DNA from: Scleromitrula shiraiana | Taxonomy: Eukaryota > Ascomycota > Leotiomycetes > Helotiales > Sclerotiniaceae | Length of the DNA stretch: 64,000 nt | Assembly: GCA_028455995.1 (NCBI GenBank) | Contig: JABELC010000005.1 | Coordinates: 1,116,001-1,180,000, forward strand | Reading direction: 5' to 3' | Shown here: in pieces, positions 1 through 12,126 of the stretch | How positions within the stretch are numbered: the first letter of the stretch is position 1 | Layout: the number at the start of each line of letters is the position of its first letter | Notes under the pieces: model-generated | The model's database searches: none | Seen by the model: only the letters and a program-made list of their open reading frames with translations | What the model was told of the DNA's origin: nothing | Position numbers and translations under genes: made by a program

Positions 1-2245
1 TTAGATTATTATTTTCCTTTTGTATGTAGATGTTTATTTATATTGATGTGTTTATTTGTTTATTTGTTTGTTTATATGAATGAATGTTTATTGAGTTTAG
101 ATATGAGATGGATGGATGGATGGGTTGATGTGAGGATGTGAGGATTTACTCTTATAGGGTATACTTTGTATTATCTATCTATTTGATATTAATATAGATA
201 CTTGAGTATAGTATCCCTTAGGCTGGGATGCTAGAAGGGAGGTGAGGTGAGGTGAGGCGAATGTTTATATTGGTATTTATGGGCATGTTTATGTATGGGG
301 TTTGTGTTCTTATTTATTTATTTATTTGTTTGTTTGTTTGAATATCTATATAAGCAAGTGTTTAGGGATTAAGAGCTGGAGGAGTATGGTATGTTGACTG
401 TGGCTTTTATTGATGCTGTGAGATGAAGGTGTTTGATTTCTTGCTGGAAAGTTGAGTTCAAGATATATAATTAAACATGGATGTGGATATAGAGTGATAT
501 TGATGCTTGGTGATAATGAGTTTTATTGTATTTCTACGAGTGTATTGCTAATTAATAGAGATGATATTAAGTTATATTATACTCCAATGATGATGACCAC
601 CTTTCCATAGTAGAACAACCGCTGGTGATATGTATAATAGATCTGTGATGATTCTATTCAAGAGGTGATATATTTATCGTGATATCATCTCTCAAACATA
701 CATGTAGTCGTATATTTGAACATGGTCATCCAGAAAGTGTGAGGAAAGATTCATTAAGAAGTAGATCCATTGAAGAGCTTTCACATAACTTGAAAAAAGA
801 CATGAAATAAAACACATAAGAAATTTGAGGAGTAGAAAAGGAAATCTTATTGTTGGCTTTCAGAAAACACGAAGCATCTACTAAAATATTCGTCCAGTTC
901 TCAGCATTTATCGTTTCGATATAAGCTGTCCCTATCTGGATATTCATCATGAAATAAGCCAACGATAAGAATCCTATGAGTATTACATTCTCAAAAGGGG
1001 ATTTATTCATTCATCATCCAAGCTCCCTCTGCTCTCTCCTATAGGGCAAGTAACCTTGTACTATACTCCTCACCAACATGCACTAAAACATGTGAATATG
1101 AAGAAACCCATCCATCCATCACATACATTCCCCTAGTCAAGTGAAGAAACAAGTAAAAGTTTCAGAACACCAGATCTTCGAAATTTTCTGCATAGCATAC
1201 AGACAGACGGACACACATACCTACTTACATACATTGCATTGGAGTTGCATGAAACCCCTGGTGAATATATAGATCTACTGGAGCCCAATACTTGAGAATC
1301 CGAGAACCGAGAAAGAAAATTTGTTGAGATTATATGAATGGTTTGGATGGTGCGGGGTTCATGGAGAGAATGGGGCGTAGTCTGGTTTAGCTGGTTTGTT
1401 TGGTATTTCCCCTTTGGAAAAATTTTCTCGTCTATTTTGAAAGGTTGTTTTGGTGAAGATTTGTACCTGGAGTGTATGTGCCATGTATTATAAGCGCCGA
1501 GTGAGAATTCATATCCAGCTGGGTTGTTGTTGTAAGTCTTGAAAAGAGAAGGTGAGCTGGGAGAAATGTAGAGGTAGTATTTTTACTACCAAAACGAATT
1601 GTTGGTATCCATTATTGAATATCTAGTAATGGGTTGGCATTCCAAAGTAAATGAACTATTTCAATTTCTCTTATTAATCCAAAAGGATACGGTAATAGGT
1701 AGAATTATCGAGTTCGTTTGCATGCATTGGTATATTGTGTTGTTCTGAGGCTTGCTACTTGCTACCTAGATAATGCTCTAGCAACTCCACCATGGAAAGA
1801 GGACAGCTCAACATATCCATGAATGAGAAGTGTACTCGTTGGACTTGGTGTGAGTTGTCTGTAAGAATATGTATGTATAGAAGAGGATATTGATTATTGA
1901 TATGAATTTGATATTTTGAATAATTCGTTCACATATTCGAAAAATAGTTGTTGAGAAATGTTTTGCAAGAAAGAAAAGATTTGGAAAAGAAAAAAAAAAA
2001 AAAAAAGTTAAGAATTTTTTTACTCTCCACAAAATGATTAAAAAAATGAAGTAAGAAAAATTCTTTAGGGTTTTTCTCGATGCGAGTCATTTAAGGGCAC
2101 TTGGCTTTTAGCTCTTTTTCAATATATAATGATAACACAGTAGCATCTTATCTCTACTAATAAAACATGAAAAAGATGCTGCAAGTGTTTTTGCCTGTTG
2201 TATTATTGTGACAGTAGTACAGTACAGTAAATAAGTATCTATAAA

Positions 2246-2444
2246 GTATGTTAGTATGTAGTATGTTAGTATGTAGTATGTTAGTATGTTAGTATGTTAG
2301 TATGTTAGTATGTTAGTATGTTAGTATGTTAGTATGTTAGTATGTTAGTATGTTAGTATGTTAGTATGTTAGTATGTTAGTATGTTAGTATGTTAGTATG
2401 TTAGTATGTTAGTATGTTAGTATGTTAGTATGTTAGTATGTTAG
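2246..2444. repeat. octamer tandem repeat (TTAGTATG)n
   Basis: About 200 bp of almost perfect 8-bp repeats. The first units are interrupted by GTAGTATG variants; from about 2276 to 2443 the array is a clean run of roughly 20 copies. It lies in non-coding DNA. Confidence 0.95.
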
Positions 2445-3208
2445 GGTATCATGTGGGTAGAGAGGGCTATTACTAGTGATAATGATGTTCTAGCAGGAAA
2501 TTTTGATGTATGAGTGTGTGTATCCGTACTGTATTCAAATATTGACTAGAAATCGGGATGATGCAGAAGTTGCTATATGAACCTCCCTCCAGCTGTCTAC
2601 TATGTAGGTAATAATAATATGCATCATATAGGGCTAATGTTTATGAAGCTGTTATAGCTAGCTACACTACCTAGCTATGTGTAAATAGTAGCCAAGTAGT
2701 AATTACCTGAATAGGTATTCCGGTCAAACTCTTTTCATGCATGCATGATATTCTAGTTCTATTATATTCAGGTATTCAATTGACCACCAAACGGTCCTCG
2801 ATCTCGACTTCCAATATACGAAAATGGCTCTTACAGTACCTGATACCTTCCCGAGCTCCCTCCTCCCTTCACCTAGTATTCGTAATTGTAATTTTAATAA
2901 CGTTTTTTTTTTCTGAGCATTAGATGACTGGTATTCAGGTCACATTCGAGTCCAGTGAATCCAGACAGTCCAGTCCGATGCAAAAAGCCAATTCCATTCG
3001 AAATACAGTTTGGTTTGGTCAAATTTCCCCCTTCTTCCTTCCCCTTTCAACTCACACCGCCTCGCGGAATTTCAGACTTCCAGCTTGGATGGAATGGATG
3101 GAATGGATGTTTAATATTGTACTTCCGTACTTACCAGCCGACCGGCCATGGAAAGATTACTTCCCCAGGGCGGGATGAAAAACCCGATTGCGGAGCTTGA
3201 TATTTATG

Positions 3209-3258
3209 ACATTGGCATTGGCATTGGCATTGGCATTGACATTGACATTGGTATTGAC
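3209..3258. repeat. hexamer repeat ATTGGC/ATTGAC
   Basis: Eight or so consecutive 6-bp units alternating ATTGGC and ATTGAC (one ATTGGT), followed by a short GGCAA repeat. Any reading through it gives only a periodic dipeptide, so coding is unlikely. Confidence 0.85.
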
Positions 3259-4285
3259 AGGGCAGGGTAAGGCAAGGCAAGGCAAGGCTTTTGGATGTTA
3301 CGGCAAGTACATTATATGTCAGTCATGTGGACTGAAATTCAGGTCCGTGAATAGAAGGAATTGGGATTACGGTAGGGGGGGGGGTAGGTTCGACCGTTGA
3401 ATTGATTGATAATCTTCAAGAGATTCAGCCTCCATCAAATAAATGTAGTAAATATATTCTGTCTTTCAAATATATTATTATTTTTCTAGGTAAACTCCAA
3501 TATTTTGTATCTCCATATAGTAATAAAAATAAAAATAATAATAAGTAGTCTTCGTATTCTACTAATTTAAAAGATTTAATCTTATCTTTTTAGGTGAAAA
3601 CCCTTAGAAAAGATCTTTAACCACTAATGTTCCAACCAAGCTCCACATGTTCTTCTTGTCTTGTTTCTATATGAGCTTGTTTTTGCATCCGTTAGAGCTT
3701 GTTTGACATTTTATTAGTTTTGACTTTTATTCGACTCGAAAACTCGACTCGACCTAACTAGGTATTATTATGATTATTATTATTATCTTTATTATTATTA
3801 TTATTATTATTATTATTTTCTTTATTATGGTTTCGTGTTGAAAACGTGGCCCACTCATCATCAACCGTCTTCTAGAAATATAATGGAATTTCGGCATGTT
3901 CCCATAAAGGGTCTATGGATAGATTGATTAATGTTACATCACACACCACCACCTTGCGAGATCCTCGGATATCTGACCTCAATCCGTCAAGAAATTCAGT
4001 TGTGTTGGCCAAGTTGTTTGATATTCATTCTCTTATACTTGAAGATGGAGGAAACGAAACAAGGTCAAAAGTATATTGAAGCATTGGCAGTTCCGGACAT
4101 TTGCAGTATGAGTTGCATACAATACATGAGAATTTGCCACTTCAATTATATGTACTGTATCTACTTTGTATATAATTTGTAACTTTTGTAGGTACTTTTA
4201 TTCAGTAAGTACTTACAAAGTATGGATCACCTATCTACAATCAACATACCTTGTAGAAAACCACACCGCCTCATGATGATCATCC

Positions 4286-4330
4286 ATCATCCATCCATCC
4301 ATCCATCATCCATCCATCATCCTCAAACAT
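4286..4330. repeat. CATC/CATCCATC microsatellite
   Basis: Short, slightly interrupted CATC-type repeat in non-coding DNA. Confidence 0.8.
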
Positions 4331-4595
4331 CCATCACCTACTGTAATACAATCTTTGTAGATCCTTCCATCTCTATTTCTTGTCTATTATTCAAGTTCTT
4401 CGTATGTAACGAAATATAGAAATCGAATAATGTATCAATGTAACTATCCCATGTAAAACCAAGCTTACCCCCACGATCTCTCGTTCTTCCACCTATCTAT
4501 CAACCCTTGAACTTTCTTACACCACCTCTAACTAAAAGGTTACCTTACTCCCGATCCACGGGATGAGAAAAAAAAAAGCATTGACAATGCCAACT

Positions 4596-4722
4596 GCCTC
4601 CTCCCCCCTTCCTCTTCCTCTTCCTCTTCCTCATCCTCTTCCTCCCTCTTACCCACTTTCCCTCTTACCCACTTACCCTCTTACCCACTTACCCTCTTAC
4701 CCACTTACCCTCTTACCCTTTT
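4596..4722. repeat. pyrimidine-strand minisatellite (CTTCCT then 16-bp unit)
   Basis: A CTTCCT hexamer run is followed by four to five copies of the 16-bp unit CTTACCCACTTACCCT. The whole stretch is a strand-asymmetric pyrimidine tract in non-coding DNA. Confidence 0.85.
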
Positions 4723-6144
4723 ACCCATCTTCCCCCAAATATTATATTATATACATATCCCGGTAACATAATCCCAGTTCCGGACACTCCAATAGCGTTG
4801 AGAGTGGACCTTGAACTATCTATATGAAATGGATGCATGCACGCTATGCAAATCAGCACGGACTTGAAAAAAGCTACCTTGTCAGTAGTTAGTTCCAGAG
4901 GTCTCCAGTTTGGTCCCTTGATCTGTAAGCTCTAGGAAAGGAAGAGAGGGAGAAGAAAAAAAAAAGAAATGGCGAGTTTGGTGAAGGAGGGGGGGAAGCT
5001 TTGGAGATTGGGATGGATGGGGATGAGAGGCGTTTGAAACTTTTGGATTGATTGACTGATTGATTAACTGACTGGCCGATTAGATTTATTAGATGAAGAG
5101 AGAGGGAGGGAGGGGAGGAGGAGGGGAGGCTCAGGAGGAAGTTACTGTAGATAAGAATTAGATTTTTCATTCAAAAGGATAGAAAGGGACCCTTATTTTG
5201 GAGTTTCCTTTCCTTTCCCCTCTTCTCTTCTCTTCTCTTCTCTTCTCCTTTATATCCATCAAGATTTCCTCGGAAAGTTCAATAGATTATTGCAAAATTA
5301 TACAAGTTCTTTTCTATAATCTTGAAAAAGGAAAACCAAGAGCTGGATTCCTAGATATTATCATTTCATTTCACGAAATACAAACATATATACGTTCTAC
5401 ATACACAGTCAGAGCTCTGATCTTTGAAGATTTCTCTCATCCTCTTACACTCTCGTCTGAAAGTCCTTATCCATCTCCGGGTTCGGTCATCAAAGTCAGA
5501 AAAAGTAAGCAATAATTCCCTTTTTCATATCTCCGGTTCCAATTCTATAAAAATATATATATATATATTATTTCAAGACACATTTGTTGTACCTTAAGTT
5601 ATTCAAATACCCATAAGAAGTATCATCAGAACTTTTCAGATTTCCACAATTCTCCATCAAAAAAAAAAAAAAAAACATCAAAACATTCCAATACCACACA
5701 ACTGGACCATTTTTATTATTTTATTTTTAGGGTGAATAAATTACTTATTTTCATCATAATTTGAAGATCAAGGGACCTTATTATTATTAATGACCCGTAA
5801 TAAACTTCTTTTTTCGGCTTTCGCTTTTTTCATTAGTGATTTAGGGCTGTACTAAAAGATATCTCCAGTACTTTTTTACTTTTTTATAGTTTCCCATTTC
5901 CCCTTTCCCTCCTCTTCCTCAACACAAAATCTTCTTCTTTCTTTCTACATACATACTTCTTTCCATATACAACTTACAACAACTTTTCATTATACAAATA
6001 CTTCGACTTCGATTTTTGATATTGATTGCATTTTGATCTATTTAAATCAATTTTCACACCTCTCAACAAACAATTTTGAACATATACCAAAAAACCCCCC
6101 CCCTCCTCCCAAAAAAATACTTACTTAATATTAAAACAAGAAAA

Positions 6145-7438
6145 ATGTTTGCACGAACTTCTATCCTTCGCGCCGCCACTTTGGCTGGACGCAGAACTGC
6201 TCCTACCGTTGGCAAGCATGCTCTTCGTGCTTTCACTACTACTCCAAAGGCCAATGACTATGAAATTATCTCCGAGAAGGAAGTCCCAACTACCAAGTAC
6301 CAACCTGGATCTGGTGCTGAACGTACTACTATTCCAGTCGAGGAATCTCACGCCGCTCCAGCTCAACAACAAGTTGTCGATGTTGTTACTCCATTGTCTC
6401 AATCTGCCTATAAAGGTATGAGTCCTACTATGCAAAAGATGAGTTTGATGGGCAAGGTTGTTGTTGTCACTGGGTATGTTCTCAATTATTTTCCTTCACT
6501 ACATTTAAACTGCGTCACAAAAAAAAAAGGTTTCTCTAGTGTGGAAACTCGTCATTGCCAAATATGGCACATGGCCACCAAATTTCAGTTTAATTGAGAA
6601 ATTTTCTCTAGCTAGTTTTAGTGAATCAAAACTGACATTTTAAATAGTGGTGCTAGAGGTCTCGGAAACCATATGGCACGTGCCTGTATCGAGGCTGGTG
6701 CCAAGGCACTTGTTATTCTCGATGCTAACCAAGAATTGGGCGATCAATCCGCAGCTGAATTGTACGAATTGACTGGCAACAAGATCCCAATCACCTTCTT
6801 CAAGGTTGATGTTCGTGATGCTGAGGCAATTGACTCTGCTGTCAAGAGCGTTGTTGAGACCTTTGGAGCTCCTGATGTTTTGATCAACTCTGCTGGTATT
6901 GCCGAGTGAGTACATCAATTTAAATTGTTTCGTTGAAATATATGCTAATAAAATCTTTAGTTCCAACATCCCAGCTGAGAATTATGACCACAACATGTTC
7001 CGTCGTCTCATCGACATCAACCTTACTGGATCATTTCTGATGTCTCAAGCCGTCGGAAAGGCAATGATTGACGCTGGCAAGCCAGGATCCATCGTCTTGG
7101 TTGCATCCATGTCCGGATCTATCGTCAACTACCCACAAGAGCAATCTTGCTACAACGCCTCCAAGGCTGGTGTTGTCCAACTCGGAAAATCCCTCGGTGC
7201 CGAATGGGCCAAATACAACATTCGTGTCAACATGATCTCCCCAGGTTACATGGACACTGCTCTTAACAACGTCCCAGCCCTTGATGCCCAGAAGGTCATC
7301 TGGAAGTCTCTTACTCCCCAAGCTCGCCTCGGTGCCGTTGATGACTTGAACGGTCTTGCTGTTTTCCTCGCTTCCGATGCTTCCGCCTTCATGACTGGAT
7401 CTAACGTCCTCATCGATGGTGGTTACACCCTCTACTAA
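6145..7438 (+). CDS. mitochondrially targeted SDR polyol dehydrogenase (arabinitol dehydrogenase-like)
   Basis: A 354-residue short-chain dehydrogenase/reductase, exons 6145-6473, 6648-6905 and 6961-7438 with two GT-AG introns. The core shows the cofactor motif TGGARGLG (about residues 109-116), NSAGIAD after the fourth strand, and the catalytic Tyr260-Asn-Ala-Ser-Lys264. It ends in the family-typical DGGYTLY. The sequence most resembles fungal D-arabinitol 2-dehydrogenase and sorbose-reductase-like SDRs, which oxidise sugar alcohols with NAD(P). The substrate is inferred. The first 35 residues are rich in Arg, Ala, Ser and Thr with no acidic residue, a good mitochondrial presequence, and about 60 further residues form a linker before the Rossmann fold. 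The start is the ATG just after an A-rich leader; no upstream in-frame ATG fits the presequence better. Confidence 0.85.
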
Positions 7439-9116
7439 ACGATCGAAGTGAAAAAAAGCTTTTCTCATATCCTCGTCTGGATAACTTTTTTTTGAGCCTG
7501 TTATTCACGATATTGTCATATCACCCACCTGCCAGGATATAATAGGCCAGGTTGGGATATGAAAAAATTTGAAAATGAGCACAATGATACCCCTTCTAGA
7601 TTTCGGATATGTCGCAAGCAAGCAATCACATCAATAAAAGTGGAATTTGGTCGGATTCAAAATTCAAACAAATGAATATGAGAAGAAAATCCAACTTCTT
7701 TAATTTTTTTGTAATTACAGTATCAGCATATCAGCATAGGCATCACGGTTTGGTTTTTTTCGCTTTTCGATTTGAGGAAAAATATTCTTCATACATACTT
7801 TTTACGAATCTGTACTATTTGCTGCTGCTACCTATTTATCAGTGGTACAGTGGTTTGATTTATGGATGGGGGGACATAGATTGCATTGTTTTGGGGCAAG
7901 GGCAAGGGCAAAGGGCGTTTTACTATAAAGGGATGGATTGCAGGGATGATTGATTGATTGATTGATTGATTTGCATATATGCATGCAAGCATCTGTTTAT
8001 AGAGGTAGAGGGAGGAACCGTCTTTTAGACCGATAGAAGGGTGGGTAGATGTATGAGTGCAGGGAGGAAATCACATAGATAGATAGATAGAGGTCAACCG
8101 ATATCGTATATACGTGTTAGTTGACTTTTGTTGATGTGTATCTCCAGGATGTTAATGAATCACATGGAATGAAATACTTGAGTAGAACAGATTGAAATTT
8201 ATATGATTTATTCTATATACATATAATATACTGACTGTATTTTCAATTTTGATTTTGATTTTGGTTTTGATTTTGTGATTAGGATTGATATGATATGATT
8301 TTATTAAAAGAAAAAAAAACCAGTCAGTAGAGTGAGTAAATTAATCGATATATTTCATTGCTATTCTTTCATTCTGATTTTTTATAGAGATCGATGCCGT
8401 CCTATTCCATCCTATCCTATCCTATCCCTATCCTATCCCTATCCCCCTCGCTTCCATTCCCCATCCATTTATCTATCCATCATCAAAACCAATCAACAAA
8501 ACGAGCCCTATATGACAGACAGCATATGCATCACAATATATCAAAGAAACCAGACGGGATAAAATTTGATTTGATTTGATTTGATTTGATTTGATTTGAT
8601 TTGATTTGATTTGATTTGATTTGATTTGATTTGATTTGATTTGATTTGATTTGATTTGATTTGATTTGATTTGATTTGATTTGATTTGATTTGAATGGAT
8701 GACATTTGATATTGTAGTCTGTAGATGGAAAAAAGGTATTTGAGATTTGTTCGAGACAAATATAATTAACTAGTTAATTTCAGAAGATAAGAAGAAAAAA
8801 ATAGACGAGAAGAAAATGTGTGGAGAGATCGGAATAAGGATGTTGGGGCTTCGTTTGACGATGACGATGACGATGGCGATGACGATGACGATGAGGTTTT
8901 GCATGTGTCTGTCCTCCTATGGATGAGGTGATGTAAGGAAGTGAGAGGGATAGATAGGTAGATAAGTGTCAGATATTCGAGTTGAGCGGATAAATAGATA
9001 GACGAATAGATGACTGAATGGACTGAGGCATGAGCAAATCGATTGATGGAAGGAGATTGATTGAGGCGAATTATTAATAGATAGAGGAATAGAGTGAAAT
9101 GGGGGTTATTTTACCC
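7439..9116. other. intergenic, convergent 3' ends
   Basis: Lies between the ends of the SDR gene (+) and the Lsb3-like gene (-). It contains T-rich 3' sequence, GATT and GATA short repeats near 7945 and 8075, the pentamer satellite at 8565-8694 and a GAYGAY run near 8857-8893. No gene is supportable. Confidence 0.7.
8565..8694. repeat. pentamer satellite (TTTGA)26
   Basis: 130 bp of perfect TTTGA repeats, 26 copies. Reading frames through it give a four- or five-residue periodicity only, so it is not coding. Confidence 0.97.
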
Positions 9117-10647
9117 CTATTCCCTCATCTTGACGTAATTCGAGGGAAAGATACCCGTTCGTGTGCCGATCATGCCAGTCCTATAGATGTCATAAATTAG
9201 CTTAATTCTTCTTGCATCCATTCTATTTCTTTTCTTATTCCCTTCTCTTGTCCGTCTCATCCCCTCAACAGAAGAAAAGTAAACGGAGAAAAAAATTGAG
9301 GTAAAGGAAAATAAACATACCACCAATCCGCGTCGCTATCCGTCTTCTTAGTAACCGTAATAATATCTCCTTTCTTAAACCCCAAATCTCCCGGTTGATC
9401 CGCATCGAAAGTAAATTGAGCAACTGCTTCATTATTTCTAAGTCCCGCCGTCTTGCTTTGAAACATGGGTTTAGGCGCCGCCGGTCTACCTGGTCCTACT
9501 TTGCCTGATCCCGTTGCCCTCGGTGCATCTGTATAAACATGATCATCATCGAAAGTGCCCGCGTGATTCCTTCCTCCTATACCAGACGATGCCCCTCCGG
9601 GTGATGGTCGATCATAAATATCGTCCGCCCATGTACTTGCTCGTTTCGGTCTGTCGTTATAAACATAATCATCGTTATTGTTAAAGCTGCTGCTGTTGTT
9701 GTTGCCCGTTCCCATGCTTCCACCACGATCTCTTCTGACCCCTTCTCCAAATGCACTTCCTCTTCGTCCCTCCCATACCACATCATCGTGCCGTTCATCA
9801 TATACTGGAGCATCATTATAGACACCATCATCGCCACTTATGCCAGCGAAAACCCTCGAATTCAAAACCGACATGAGGGGTTGCGCAGCCGGTGGCGCTC
9901 TAACTGCTCCACCCAATAGCTCTGCTGCCGTAAACCTCCTCCCATATAACTTCTCATTCGCATCCCTCCTCTCAATAATCGCACTCCCCTCAATCGACAC
10001 ACCAGCAAAAAGTCCCTTCGTCTTCGAATAACTAAACACACCCGCGACACCCTTCAAACTCGCCGCACCAGCCGCTTCCGCATTGCGTCCAATAGGTCCC
10101 GCAGCTATACTAACATTTCCGCCCAAAGTTAACGAACCCGCTTGCGAGAATGTTCGCACGGCCGCCGCATCATTGAGAATAAATACGAAATCCGTCAACT
10201 CGAAACCGATCTGGCCGCCGATTCCTCCGCCGCCGATTCCGATAGCTGAAGGCGCGCTCCAGGTTCCGTCTGAGAGTCGCGCGACTACTACTCCGTTTCC
10301 GTATCTACCGGAACCAAGGAAACCGGCTTTGAGAACTGTGACGATTGCGAGTCCCTATAAGTGATTATGGGTTAGTAAGGTGATAATCAAGGAGAGGTGG
10401 TATAGAATGGAATTGAACGGACTTTTGCTTGCGCGAGAACATGTGGTGGGATGATTTTGTCGGGTCCGAAGGCTTGTTTTGGGTCAATAAAGGATGATAA
10501 TATCTTTGAGCATTTCTTGCACTCCGCTGGTAGATTGGTTAGCTTGTGTGTTCTTCTTGTTTCCTCCTCTTATATAGCTCAAATAATGACTTGGTTGAAC
10601 TTACATGCCATCGACGATGGGAGCGGATTATTAATTCCTAAAGGCAT
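9117..10647 (-). CDS. SYLF/Ysc84 plus SH3 domain protein (Lsb3/Ysc84/SH3YL1 family)
   Basis: A 414-residue protein, exons 10605-10647, 10423-10526, 9321-10354 and 9117-9180. It starts MPLGINNPLPSSMASE, as in yeast Lsb3. The first roughly 215 residues form the SYLF domain: DPKQAFGPDKIIPPHVL, AKGLAIVTVLKAGFLGSGR, DGTWSAPSAIGIGGGG, TLGGNVSIAAGP. A disordered Ser/Asn/Pro-rich middle follows. The C terminus is an SH3 domain, AVAQFTFDADQPGDLGFKKG to IFPSNYVKM, and the last intron splits its signature Trp-Trp pair. Family members bind lipids and actin and work with Las17/Sla1 at cortical actin patches in endocytosis. One intron (10355-10422) has the unusual donor GTCCGT, but its removal gives exactly the conserved AQAK-GLAIV join. 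The first exon codes for only 14 residues. Confidence 0.92.
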
Positions 10648-11704
10648 TCTGAATATTACTATTGTATCTCTTGCTTCGTTACTTCGTTGTTTCGTTGCTT
10701 CTTTAAAACAAAAATTGGTTGCGAAGTTTAGAAGTATAATGTGAGATGAAGTAATGAGGTAATGAGGGACTTGCGCCAAATAATAGAAGGCTATGTCGGA
10801 TTATCTGCCTGCGCAAATCGATCGAAGTGTGGGGTCCGTTTTGCTTGAACTATTTCGTACGTAACCGGGGAATCCGATCGATGATTTATTAGTTCAATAA
10901 TAATAATAATAATAATATTATAATATTATTATTAATGTTAATAATAATAATAAGTCTATTTCTGTATTGAAGTGATTCTTTTCTCAAATATTTTAATATT
11001 TAACGTATTTTTGAAATTTATAGAAAAAAATGTCAACAGATCTTCATATATTTATTACGTATATTCTTTTTCTCTATAAAAAAAAGATATGAATATTTTT
11101 AAGCAAAGTAAAGAATGAGTTCAGAAAAACGGGAAATTTCCAAATTGCCCGCCTTATTGACGTCGTTCGTTCAGTTCGTTCATCAGTCAAGTGTACGAAC
11201 TTTTTATTAATATTGTGGCTGAATCACTTTGGACAGTGCTATTATACCAAACAAGAACTTACAGCCTCTCTCAGCTCTTTATTGAATCTCTAAATCTCTG
11301 AATCTCAGAACCTCACATTAACAAAATCTACCTTATTACGCATACATGTACGCAATCTAAGCTACAGTATATCAATCTCACAATTAAAATAAATCATCAT
11401 ACTTACAACTTCATGTGCATCAAAATCAAATTGATTGCGTAACAAAGAAAATAAACACCACTCTACTCGTTCGTCCCACAGACAAACCTAACACAGTCTG
11501 GAACCCATCTACCCAAATCCCGAAACACCTCATCAAACATACCTCCTCTTCCCTTCCACCACAACCATCTACAGTACATACTTACCTACCTCATAACCTC
11601 ATATCGCCCTACCACAAAGAACTAAAAGAAAAGAAGGAAAACTGCATACCCATACCCATCCAACAACAATATAATATAATATAAGATAACAAACCCCACC
11701 CAAA
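10648..11704. other. divergent promoter region, Lsb3-like / SFT1
   Basis: About 1.06 kb between two divergently transcribed genes. It holds a palindromic AAT/ATT tract at 10897-10953 and an A/C-rich leader just before the SFT1 start. No coding gene is seen. Confidence 0.7.
10897..10953. repeat. palindromic (AAT)n-(ATT)n-(AAT)n tract
   Basis: Runs of AAT pass into ATT and back to AAT, so the strand can fold on itself. Located in the divergent promoter region between the Lsb3-like gene and SFT1. Confidence 0.85.
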
Positions 11705-12126
11705 ATGTCCGACGCATACGAGCGCGAACGCCAAAATAACTCCCGACTCAGCGAGCTCTCCGCCAAGGTAACGGCGCTTCGCGGCGTCACTGTCGATATA
11801 TATGATAATGCGCGAGCTCAGGATGTTATTGATAATACCGTATGTTTTCCCCCCTTCTCTTGCTTTTCCCTTTCCATTCACCCTTCTCCTTCACATCTTC
11901 TCTCCTCCTTCTCCCATCTACTATTGAAAAGGGCACAAGACTAATTAAAATAAACCACATTCAATAGAACGATACATTTAGTTCCATGTCCTCGTCACTA
12001 AAGGGATCAGCGGGCAGACTTACACGCATGGCGTCGCAGGGGAATAAAGTGGCGATATTCAAGTTGGCGGGGATCATTATTGCGTGTGTGATGGTTTTGT
12101 GGTTTCTTTGGGGGTTGTTTGTGTAA
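11705..12126 (+). CDS. SFT1: Golgi SNARE Sft1
   Basis: Two exons, 11705-11839 and 11968-12126, encode 97 residues, the same length as yeast Sft1. An N-terminal hydrophilic stretch (MSDAYERERQNNSRLSELSA) leads into a short Qc-type SNARE heptad region, about residues 12-75, and then a single C-terminal membrane anchor (about ILKLAGIIIACVMVLWFLWG) with only two residues after it. That tail-anchored layout fits a Golgi SNARE acting in retrograde traffic within the Golgi. Bet1, the related ER-Golgi SNARE, is normally longer with an extended N-terminal part, so Sft1 is preferred. The 128-nt intron has a GTATGT donor and CAATAG acceptor and sits inside the SNARE motif, between Asp-Asn-Thr and Asn-Asp-Thr. 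Confidence 0.82.

Larger units (their letters stand above)
1..6144. other. gene-poor left end, no convincing gene
   Basis: About 6.1 kb without a supportable coding gene. Open frames here are short, compositionally biased or lie in tandem repeats. The stretch holds many simple repeats (TTAGTATG, ATTGGC, TTA, CATC, a 16-bp pyrimidine unit and TCTTC) plus poly-A and poly-T runs. The last few hundred bases are pyrimidine-rich with TA-rich stretches near 5547-5570 and probably form the promoter and 5' leader of the SDR gene starting at 6145. A non-coding RNA or a decayed transposon cannot be excluded by eye. Confidence 0.6.

Noticed and set aside
2924..3400. Overlapping plus-strand open frames of 70-84 codons
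   Set aside because: Their sequence is driven by the ATTGGC and GGCAA repeats and there is no conserved motif, splice context or neighbour support.
7609..7953. 114-codon open frame after the SDR gene
   Set aside because: Aromatic-rich, A/T-driven composition, in the 3' flank of the SDR gene, no motif.
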